Shown here piece after piece: positions 36,755 to 47,300 of a stretch of DNA of 64,000 nucleotides. The notes below the pieces were generated by a model, which did no database searches, was not told the origin of the DNA, and saw only the letters and a list, made by a program, of their open reading frames with translations. This stretch comes from Haemonchus contortus (Eukaryota > Nematoda > Chromadorea > Rhabditida > Trichostrongylidae): NCBI GenBank assembly GCA_000469685.2, contig LS997565.1:47110810-47174809 (forward strand). Reading direction: 5' to 3'. A program made the translations under genes and the position numbers. Numbering within the stretch: the first letter of the stretch is position 1; every line of letters starts with the position of its first letter.

Positions 36755-36870
36755 TTATGCAATCCGTTCTTCTACCCTCCCAGATGAGTCTGGTCCCAAT
36801 TCAACGACTAGAGGAACGGAAAGCTTGGCGAACATCGATTTGAGATTCAATCCCCGAACCTTCATCTTTT
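36755..36870 (-). repeat. SINE fragment beside mariner M3
   Basis: TACCCTCCCAGATGAGTCTGG and GGTCCCAATTCAACGA, then AAGCTTGGCGAAC and GATTCAATCCCCG, are the inverted SINE body and B box. The 5' part is cut at the mariner end. Confidence 0.55.
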
Positions 36871-38479
36871 GTCATCAGGTTGACTAATGCAAGGTTCTTC
36901 TTGAGATCGTGTCCCGTCCCGGCACTCGCTACCGTAAATCATCGCAGGTCTCACCGCCGCCCTGTGAACTTTCTATTGAGCCTCTCAGATCATCTCTGGC
37001 CGCAAAATGTACCAGTAAGCTTTGTCCTTTGTCGTTCGCTCCCTGCTTATTTTGCATACTGTCGACAGATGTCGGACCGAAGCTATTTGCGCCATTTGCT
37101 AGTTATGTACGCTTTCACACTGATTCCTTTGAAAATTTCATACATTATTTTTACAAAAGGTGCATTGGAGCCCGTACGTGGAGGTACCATAAAAGGGTTC
37201 CTTCATCAGGTAAATAAGGCTGGTCAACCTGGGTCTGACCCTGGTACCGTCCTGGTACCGTCGGCGATCTATGCAAGGCATATTTGGCTTTGCAAGAGAT
37301 GAGCGCTTCGTCTTCCTCAGTGTAGAAATTAGCCTACGTCCTTGGCCCTTTCCTTGCTTCTAGATCCCCGGAAACCTGGAAATATCCCAGAAAAGTAATT
37401 CGAATATGCTGTGAAACGCTATTATGCTTCTGAATGGTAGTCGAACGCGAATGCGCATACAGTAATCGGGGTCTATCAATATCAACGAGTCAATTCACTG
37501 CTTTATTTCCATCTTCGATTTGGAAAAAAGTCCACGCACCCACAATCAAATAGGTATAGGCGAAACAAACTCAAAGGAAACGATTTAACAAAGTGTCTTC
37601 TGATAGGACGCTTCTTTCATGGGAAAATTCCAATTCTTAAAATAATAAATGAATAACCAGCTAGTCGGATAAATTCGAAATCCAAATGAAAATACCGCAC
37701 ACCCAGAGTACATATGTTCTCAGAATCTGAGAATATTCCCAACCAGAGAAATTAACTTACACTAAGGACGAGATCCTTGAAACCGCTTGCTTTTCGTCAA
37801 AAATTTCTTTATTTCACTTCTCTTGAATAGCAAAAAAATCATACTCGGAAGGTATGGTGCTCAAGGTCTGGGGAGGAGGTGTGTGGCTCCTTTGAGTGCA
37901 TGCGATTTTTATGAAATCACAGTATTATAAAGTTGAAACCATGTTGAACGGGACTTTACTTGCATGATGTCTTACTGTATTAATAGTTCGAGTGCTAAAA
38001 TCATTCCGAAAACTGAATGCCTTCATCATAGGGGACTACTCGAGGAAAACTTCTGGCAGAGTAGGTAAGCTAACACTCTCGCTTCAAGTATCCTTAACGA
38101 AACCGAGAGTTTTCGATTTCCAGAATTATCCTTTTATTAGGGAGAAAGAATTCAAAGTATTTAAGACAAAGAACGGTTTCTGTGTTCCCTCCAGGACTTT
38201 GGGAAAATATTGTACTGAATTAATAAATCCATTGGTTCGATACTCAACTACGGCTTTCCCAATGAAAAAGGCTATAAAAATTTTTATGCTAGCAAAGAAA
38301 ATGTGCTCACAAACACCAGTTGCTAGAAAGATTTTCGACTAGTTCCACCAAAAAGTAACAGTTACGGAGATGGTCATGCGTCGGCATAGGAACACAGCGA
38401 AATCTCACAAAGCAAGTGATGAAATGAACGTCTCCACAATTCCTACTTTCCCCCCTCCCCACGAAGTGCGGCCAGCAAC
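36871..38479. other. Intergenic, unassigned ORFs
   Basis: Two overlapping plus frames at 36880-37302 and one at 37992-38342 (116 codons, basic, lysine-rich) are the longest. None resembles a family I know, and no splice partners were found. GTACCGTCCTGGTACCGTC near 37241-37260 is a short direct repeat. Confidence 0.3.
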
Positions 38480-39700
38480 GGTATAACCATTTCAGAGCAT
38501 TTCTTGACGGCGTAGTCTGAGACCCTGATTGCCTCGTTACAGCAGTCCACTAAAAGGGGACGTATCAGACAAGAAAAACGTATTCACGTTATCTGCTTTG
38601 TGAACTACTACGGGGCTGTCTTGATTCATTTCAGTACTTATACTACTCTGCTTCTGGGTTTTTCATTGTAACCCAGGTTCCTACGCATGCCAAGAGGTGG
38701 ACGGATACCCGACCCTTCAATTTCTGTTTTTAGACGATCTCTTTACTTTCTAGAAGGAGCTCTCTCTTCTTTATAGAACCCTGACTTTTGTTGCTACTTT
38801 CTACAATTCAGCACAAGAGACCTTCGATTACCCTACTCTTTCCTAAGGCTACTTATTGAACGAACAAAGTTGGTGCGAAGAATCAGCGCTTGAATGCAAA
38901 TCGCCCTCGGTTGGGTTGGTTGGATAGGGAAATGGGAAACGGAAATGCTAATGTTCAAGATGATCATGCGAATGGATTAATCAACTGTTTACGAAACTAG
39001 ATCGTGAAATCGTTATGGAGCGGAAGGAAGTCACCAAGTACTAGTTAGTCCTTGAATTTGAGCAGAAAAAACACAGCTGGCCCATCTTCGAGTGATTTTT
39101 GAACTACGGATCAAAAGTGTGCAATCCATTGCACTGCACAACAATTTTTTATTAAAGTAAAAAATAATTAGAAGGCAGAGGTTGATTTGACATGCGTGTT
39201 AGTAAAGTTGATGTATAAAAAATGCAGTTCAATTAGGAATATTCCTATGAAACTGTACAAGAATATTCGCCGTGTTGGGAGTACTATCTCTTGATTACTT
39301 CGCCCTACTTGAGAAAGAAGCACTATCACTGAGAGAACGAACAAAGTGAAATATTGGCTGAGGCTATCAAGTGTCGATGTGAACGTACTTGTACCTAGTG
39401 CCGAGTACAAGCGGAATTGTATGAAGGACTACATCAAAAATGGTAGTCTAATAATTCCCGTACAAAGCAAAATGGGATATATTTATATCCAAACTACGAG
39501 TGGATAGGTCATGGGAATGTCGAGCAAAATACTCATTTAGATAGTTTCTTGGCTTGAAGTTAGCAAGATCTACCTACTCCCGTGCAGTCCCGAGAGATGT
39601 TGCTTATTATTAGCGAATTGTCACCATCTGCCACCCCAATTACTACTTGTCATATTTTTGTTATATTTTCGGTGAATGAAGGCCATCCCACAAACAAAGA
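38480..39700 (-). pseudogene. Degenerate coding relic, copy 2 (paralog of 15340-16450)
   Basis: On the minus strand an 80-codon segment (39168-39410) is open and strongly hydrophobic (SLSQYFTLFVLSVIVLLSQV, then FLYSFIGIFLIELHFLYIN). It is preceded by an acceptor-like TTTTTGATGTAG and SFIQFRLYSALGTSTF, which matches IQSRLYSVVGTSTS of copy 1. Other parts carry stops. This points to a dead membrane-protein gene, possibly a different chemoreceptor class. The family is not identified. Confidence 0.45.
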
Positions 39701-40606
39701 GCGGGTCAACCCCAAAATATTTTGATTTTTCAAAGTCCTGATTACTCTCACCGTTAGACTCAGGATTCGCATGCAGGTATATGTGATCAAAACTGTGAGT
39801 CCTTCTGCCTATGGTGCCTTATCAGCGAATCACATTAAAGGCTTACGGCCTCTTGTATTCATTTGCGATCAAAACGGTAGTCAGGGAAAATATTAACAAG
39901 CATACTCCAACAATATGTGCATTAGAAAGGTTCTGTCCTGGACGTTAGATGACGAATCTCGAAGGGTGGGCCAAACAACAGCAATAATAATTATGATAAT
40001 TACAAGCTTGTGACTGTTTTTGTAACGGCACATTTTTGATTAGAGTTCAGTGTGCACCGCACCCGACGACCTTCAATTAACAGCTCCAATTTTAGAACCT
40101 TTGAACAGAAAGGGGAGGCTATGACTAGCCATCCTTTGGCTTTTTGCGAGGTGCAGACTTTTCTATTACTAAGGTGTTTGTGCATGTTAACAAGCCGTAT
40201 AGTACATACATCCTGGTTGATCGTTTGAAAGCTAAGCTAAGAAACTATCGAGAAATGAACTCAATTATTACTAGTTCCTTCTCAACTCGAGCTACAACCT
40301 GCGAATTCCAGCTGATATGATCATCAGCTCAGTACTGTCCGGGGTCTTGCATCTGTGAATCTGCCGCACAAACCGATGGCAGCAGTGAACCTGTTTTCTG
40401 GCAGCTTCGTCCCATCAAATCTTTTCGAGTTGAACTATTTTACTTGGATTCATTGATAACAGTAAATCGTTTCCAAATAATAGTAACAGAAATATTTTTG
40501 GGCTTACACTCTCACGAAGAATGATAGGAAGCTCTTGGGACAGTCTAGTGTCTCCAACCTCTCTTGCTTTAAGCTCGGCATAGTTGTTTATGATCACAGT
40601 ACATAT
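39701..40606. other. Intergenic, no gene recognised
   Basis: Only short frames without recognisable motifs. Confidence 0.4.
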
Positions 40607-41092
40607 TCTTGTGCCGTGCGAGGTTGTTAGGTGGAATAATCAACGGCCTAACGTCTCGACGATGTCTTCTTCTTCAGAGGCCTCATGCAACTCGAAACAA
40701 TCTGCACAGCATCAAAAAATCGCGTGATACCTTGGCGAATGTCACATCGAATTCAAAATCCATAATTCGTACCATATCTCACCAATGTTCCGCCGCTGAA
40801 GCGGATATAAAATCCGCTGTCGCCACAGGCGACTGTCAGTAGCAAATGAGACTTATTGGTTGTCTTCCTTATACTTGTGATAAGGAAGATCACGTTATAA
40901 TGCTACTGAGTTACAAGTTTTATGAGATGTACTATGAGTTTTGAATTCGCCACGTCATTCGCCAGGGGATAATACTCTTTTTGGATACTATGCAGATTGT
41001 CTAGAGTTGCTTTAAGCCTTTGAAGAAGACGATATTGTCGAAACGTTAGGCCGTTGATTATTCCACCTAACAACCTCGCACAGCCCATGAAT
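40607..41092. repeat. Fold-back repeat with AACGTTTCGAC motif
   Basis: The arms (40607-40780 and 40915-41092) are inverted copies sharing GCGAGGTTGTTAGGTGG, AATAATCAACGGCCTAACGT and TCGTCTTCTTCA-like blocks. The ~135-bp spacer has its own hairpin (CTTCCTTAT...ATAAGGAAG). A third, single fragment of this family is at 46030-46110. The conserved motif region is described under findings. Confidence 0.8.
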
Positions 41093-41240
41093 ATTTTCAT
41101 CAAGAATTGTCTAGTGGTTTTTTCTGAATAGCCATAGGCACGTCCTTAACTTGAAAAATAAAATCATCATAAAAAACTACGGCAATGCATGTCACATAAT
41201 AATCTTCCATGTTTTTCAGAAATAACGCCACCAAATACTA

Positions 41241-42116
41241 GGTTGAGTAAAAAGTTTTGATCGACTCTTCTAGATTTTTTCGTAGGACCGCTCGGAAGGA
41301 CATCGTAATAAGTTATGGTAGACCGATTCCTAACCTGTATTTTTAGGGGGGATATATAAGCATCCCCTTGTAAGTGCTTCGCAAAAATGACTTCAATCTT
41401 CAACTGCCGTCCTGAGCTGTCTGATAGCTACCGTCTATCACGAATTTCTGTAAGGGCATAATCCACCGACGGCTGTCGCAAATATCTGTGGTGCATCCAG
41501 AAGGATCATCGTATTTCAGTCCACAGGTGCCTCATGACGAAACACCTCCAAGACTAGCAGGGAAGTGGACTATGCCCGAGGAAGGTCTTACTGTGTCGTC
41601 GGTGGACATTCTCAGGGAATGCTCTACATTGGATAACTCACAGAGGGCTCCACCGTGACCGCCGGGATTTGCGCTTCTCAGCTACCGAGTTTGGCCGACG
41701 TTGTTCGAAGGAAGCGTCCGCAGCGTGAAAATGTTTGTCTTTTTCACGACAGCGCACAACCGCGTGTTGCGAAATTATTTTGTCAGTAAATTGCCGAACT
41801 TGGATGGGCAGTGCTGCCCCATTCCACTTATTCTCCAGGTCTCGCTCCATCTGATTACCATTTGTTTCTTGCTCAGAAGCATCACCTCCGCGATAGAAAT
41901 TTTGATGATTGCCCGGATCTCAAAAATGAGATCTCCAGCTTTTTCGAATCGCGGCCGCCACCGTTCTAGGCTTCAGGAGTCAAGAAATTGCCGATTCGTT
42001 AGACGTATGTTCAGGACAACGATGGAGACTATATTATTAATTGAGATCCTCTTTCAATGGGAATAAGACTTTTTAAAGTGAAAATAGAAAAGCCGATCAA
42101 AACTTTTTACTCAACC
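41241..42116 (+). mobile_element. mariner element M4, internally deleted
   Basis: TA-flanked inverted termini share GGTTGAGTAAAAAGTTTTGATC. The plus strand retains the second-aspartate block (CLFHDSAQPRVAKL, near 41733) and a third block (STYSPGLAPSDYHLF, where G replaces the usual D), then FFESRPP near the C terminus. Stops and the 876-bp length show it is inactive and has lost the N-terminal half. Confidence 0.85.
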
Positions 42117-42862
42117 TAATATATTGACGTCTGGAGCAACTACGTCAACTCTGTCTATTCATATGTAGTTCCGGAATAGTTCGTACTATACTGCACAGAA
42201 CGTATGAAATGTCTAGCTTCACAATGGATAAATCCAATTTTTATACTAAAACTCTTGGAAAAATTTTACTTAGTGCCCCATTCCTGTCCGCTATGTCACG
42301 AAGCCGGTCGGAGCACAATGAAGAGATTATCTCTGTATAGTCCATAACTACATGTTAGTTACTTTCAGCAAAATCAGTGCAAAAACAAAACGGCAGACCA
42401 TTTATAGCAAGCTACATATTTAGCACCTGACGATAGTGTAGCGGTGCTTCTTTCAACTACATTTACACCAGCTGCCACTTGTTGAGCGCCAACTTTTTTC
42501 GGAATGATAGAAATGTAGGTTATTGGGAAATTAGGCATTAGTGAAAAAAACCATGAAATTTTGTAGTAAGTTAGTCTTGATTGAAATTTAGACTTGACTT
42601 CTTCACTGAAGACTGCGAATTTCAGTATTCAATTTTCAAATGGCACAGCTTACTATTCATAGTTTTTTCCAACCTTACCAATCCTCTAGACTGATTACTT
42701 CGTAGGCCATCTCTAATGTGGTTCAGTTTCCGTAGAATCCCTTCATTTCTGATCCAAAATAGTTTGACTGAATGGCAAACAGTTAGAAGAGGCTTACGGT
42801 AGAAAAATGTAAATCGAATGACAGACCGAGCTATTCGCTTTCACGCAAGGGTCAGAAATGTA

Positions 42863-43370
42863 CAGTAGCGCTCAAAAGTATTCGGCCAACTTTAACTTGC
42901 CGTAACTTTTTTCCCAGAGGAGCAAATCGCACGAAATTTCGATATGTTGTACTGAAGCATATTCCATACTATCCAGTATTATTTGACTGCAAAACAGCCA
43001 TACCCTCATACTAATGGGGAGGCGTTTTTAGACTGTGCTGAAAGCAAGTTGGTGACGTCTGCAGTTATTCTGACCTTATGTACGTTTTTCTTCTCTTCTG
43101 GGTTCGACATTAGTGCTCGTACACTTAAGACATGGCAAAAAGGAAGGGACTCTTAGAAGGACCACAATTCGTATTTCCAGTTGATTTTTTGTTCAAGCAC
43201 TTTTGGATATCCGGAACATGATCAGATTGCAGGTTAATAGTGGTAAATATTCACACTACATCGATGCTACACATATTGAAATTTCGCTTGATTAGATCCA
43301 GTAGGAAAGAAGTTACGACTGAAAATTACGACGGAAGAAGCATTTCGCCGAATACTTTTGAGCGCTACTG
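42863..43370. mobile_element. Tc1-like MITE T2
   Basis: Perfect TA-flanked ends: CAGTAGCGCTCAAAAGTATT at the left and its complement at the right. The 508-bp length and interior match T3 (45174-45674). Confidence 0.9.
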
Positions 43371-44365
43371 TATATTGAATGTTTGCGTTCTTCAAAACAA
43401 CTCACCCTCAGGTTCCTCACCTACCAGCAAGGTACAGTAGTGATAGTGCAAAATGATAAGCAAGACGTCTTATATCAGAAGTTTACCCTAGAGCAACCAA
43501 GTGTGAAGTGATCATCACAGAAGTTGAAGAAGAAGGTTATAGATGGACACAGATTTCCTTTTAGATGCAGATTGTAGGCGTGTAGGAAAGCTTTGACTTA
43601 AAGACAGCCTTCAGTTTCAAGATTGCAAATGAGATACATACTCTGTTTTATACTATGATATATGATCTTATTGACAATCTCGGAATTGCTCATTTCCCAA
43701 GGCGATTTTAACTACTACTAACTACAAAAACTGGAAAGCAATCAAGGCAGTACAGCGCCGAGCGTCGACTCTTCAACTCACCCTTCCATGGGAACCTATG
43801 TATTAGTTTTCCGGATGTGCTAAATACGGCACTTTGTAGAGAGAGATTTTGAATGAAGAATGGCACAAGAATAACCGCAATCATCGTTTGCCTTCCTGTT
43901 CAGAATTACAATTGCGAATTACTTTTTTTGTCGTGGGACCGTCAATAATAATTGTTACTTCATTAAGGGCACACATTCATAGTTTAAGCTGAAATGAAAA
44001 GGGTGTTTTTTCACCGCGAGTGTCTGTGTTATTGAGGTGATTTGTTGTGAAACAAGGTGACCGAAAGCTCTTTCCCTTTGCAAACCACGGAGAAAAAATT
44101 TTATCTACTGATGCTTCAGTAAGTAGGTCACGAAATTCATGTGTCAGATACATAACAATCTTTTCGATTGGAAACTTTTTGCCTACTGCTTGTGATGATA
44201 CTGATGATACTCGGTTTTTTTACAGTAAGAAAAAGTCAAACATACGGATCGGTAACACACTTTATTCATTCTCGAATAGAAACAAGACAACCACTACTCT
44301 TTTCTGAAGCCTGTTCAAGAATTTACAGAAATTGTTGATGGAGAAAAGGATGGAAAAGAAAATGG
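43371..44365. other. Intergenic, 3' side of gene E
   Basis: No gene recognised; short frames only. Confidence 0.4.
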
Positions 44366-47300
44366 CTAGGATTTTGTGTCAGCAGCTGTTGTCTTCGTTG
44401 GAAGTCCATTATGGTGCTCATGAGATGCTACGGGAGTAGGTGAAACACGTAGAGTATGATTTGGCCCGAAACACTTACAAAACAGATGTTCATGGAACAC
44501 TTGACGATATTCGTGGCTGAAAAAAGGAAATTCTGGAAAAAGGAAAAAAAATAAAGAAAAAAGAGATTTTGTCCATATGGTTTTAGGTGTTTGTGATGTC
44601 AAGGAATTGTGTAAGTCAATCAGAATTATTATGTCTTGCTTTGAAGGCTCTCTCTGTGCAAGCGCGTGCAAGCCTTTGATACTTAATAGCAAAATATTCA
44701 AGTAGTTATTAATCCCTTTCTCGAAGCACAGCTATGAATAGTTCGGTCGTACTATGACTTCCGAGACAACCTTTATAATTAAATACATATTCAATTCAAT
44801 AGTTATACTACGACTAATCGGCAGGTGGAAATATCAAATTATGGTCCAAAAAACCTATAGATTCCCGTGAAACAGAGGTGGCTACGTGTGTTGCTTTTTT
44901 TCCCAATTGCTATTTAGCCACAAACCACTATCAGATAACAAGAAAGTATGAGTCAGTGATGTACTTTAAATCATTCAAAATCATCCTTGCCCAATAATTA
45001 CAGAAAATTTAGAATCTGCTGTATGGACTGCTGCACAAGTCTGTAATCCTTTTTGGATTCTCGGAAAATGATGCCAGCTAGGGGTTCTGACTTCAATGTA
45101 CGGTACTAGGCATAGAAGTCATGATGCTCTCTTAATTGGGGAATCAATGAACGAATTTAGGACCTTATACATACAGTAGCGCTCAAAAGTATTCGGCCAA
45201 CATTAACTTGCCGTAACTTTTTTCCCAGTGGAGCGATTCACATGAAATTTTGATATGTTTAGCTGAAGAATATTTTACACTGTCCAACACTACTTGACTG
45301 TAAAATAGCTATTTCCTCATACTAATGGGGAGGCGTTTGTAGACTGTGCTGAAAGCAAGTTTGTGACGTCTGCAGCCGACCTTATGTACGTTTTCCTTCT
45401 CTTGTGGGTTCGGCATTAGTGTTCGTACACCTAAGACACGGCAAAAAGGAAGGGACTTCTAGAAGGACCACCATTCGTAATTGCAGTTGATCTTTTGTTC
45501 AAGCCCTTTTGGATATCGAACATCTTCAAAATGCAGGTCAATAGTGGTAAATATTCACAACACGCCCATGCTACACATATTGGAATTTCACTTAATTAGA
45601 ACCAGTAGGAAAGGAGTTACGACAGAAAAGTACAACCAAAGGAGCATTTCGCCGAATTCTTTTGAGCGCTACTGTATATGAACGCATGAAGCTGGCTTGC
45701 GTTATCAGGCAGCCTCCTTTTACACTTAAGGGCCTACGATATAGTCCTGGATCAGAACCGGCTCAGAGTAACCACTCCACTGCCAAGATGCGATTAGACG
45801 GAACTAAGAATCAGACAGACACAGTCAAAGATACAGCACTGACGTGTACATCAGCTGGTCACTTTTATAGACAGCCAGAGCGCTAACGGCCTAACAAGGT
45901 AATCTGATGCAGCAGAGAGGAAAAAATGTTGATATGATAATTTTGCATTTACTTCTTGTTTTTATCTAATGGACTCATTAATTTTCCGTTATAAAAATTC
46001 TTCTGTGTCGAACTCTGTAGGTAAAACTGTTTATTATATTAACGGCCTAACGTTTCGACTTGTTCGTCGTTTTCAGAGTCCAGGCTCCACCGTCAAAGCG
46101 GATGTAACCCGAATCTTCATTCAATTGTGGAGCGTTTGTGAAGCAATAGCCTCGATGACCAGATAGACTCACCTGACGCCGTAGTAAACAAAAAAGTTGA
46201 TTGCGCAGGCTGTATTTACAAAAAGCCCAGCCAATAGCATTGCATCGGCATAAGGAATATCCAATTTGAGTACTTGAACAACAGTACCAATTATAGTTGT
46301 ACTGAACCAGCCAAATACAGCTGTGAAACTGATTACAATCAGCGATCGGTACAGATGCTTCATGCTATCGTTACCTAGAAAAGTTGTGTATATTTTACAA
46401 TGATCACCATCTTTAATGTGCATAACCACATTTGGGTGTTGACCTTACATTTGATATTTTTCAAATCAAATTTCATTACTTCGTTCTAAATTGATTTTAA
46501 TTTTCACACGCTCATGACGATGGTCACTCAATTACAAGTACACCTTCAGTTCAAACGAAGAAGTCATTGTCAACGTCAGGTATGCACTTAAGAGAATTAG
46601 AAGTTCCCGCAATCAATATTAAGGGGAGAATTCCAGGAATAGGAGAAACAACTCGTCCTACAACTCTTGGACCACTCCTTCCAGTGCAAGGAACGAACAG
46701 CAATGTCCCCGCAAAGCAGAAGTGCACGTCCAATGTGGTGCAGGTGCGGGTTCAGTACAGGTTCCGTTCAGGAATCAATGATTATATGATATATATAATG
46801 AAGCGAATTTTGCAATGGCATTATAGTTAGTGTGAATTCATTGTCTTTTACAACTGGAGTACACTTACTTATATGAGCTCTTCTTATGAAACAGAAAAAC
46901 AGAACATAGCAGGCAATTATCAGCACGTTCATCACCATTATAGATCTTATCACCACCGTATATATATCGCCGATCATCGGAGCAGTTATGATGCAGAGTA
47001 CATTCCTTAAACGAAGTATTCATCACGATCTTCTGACAGAAACTCATTAGAATACAAAAAAAACTTTAACTCGAAAAAACAGTTATGAAACTGTACGGCT
47101 GCTTTCATAGTCCGCCGAGCCGGCGAGCCGGCGTGCCACGAAGCAGTGCTAGGGGGAAGGAGGGCGCCAAACGGTCGGTCAGCCCCTCGAAGGGCTGTAA
47201 ACAAGGAGAGGCAAGATCAAAAACCATTTGTACCAGCCACTGGTTGTTTGGTCTTAGATTAGATCTTGTTCTTCTTTGTTTTCAGTCCTTCGACCGACCG

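Noticed and set aside
36880..37302. 140-codon ORF as a gene
   Set aside because: Two overlapping plus frames are equally open, and composition and content give no recognisable domain. Left as unassigned.
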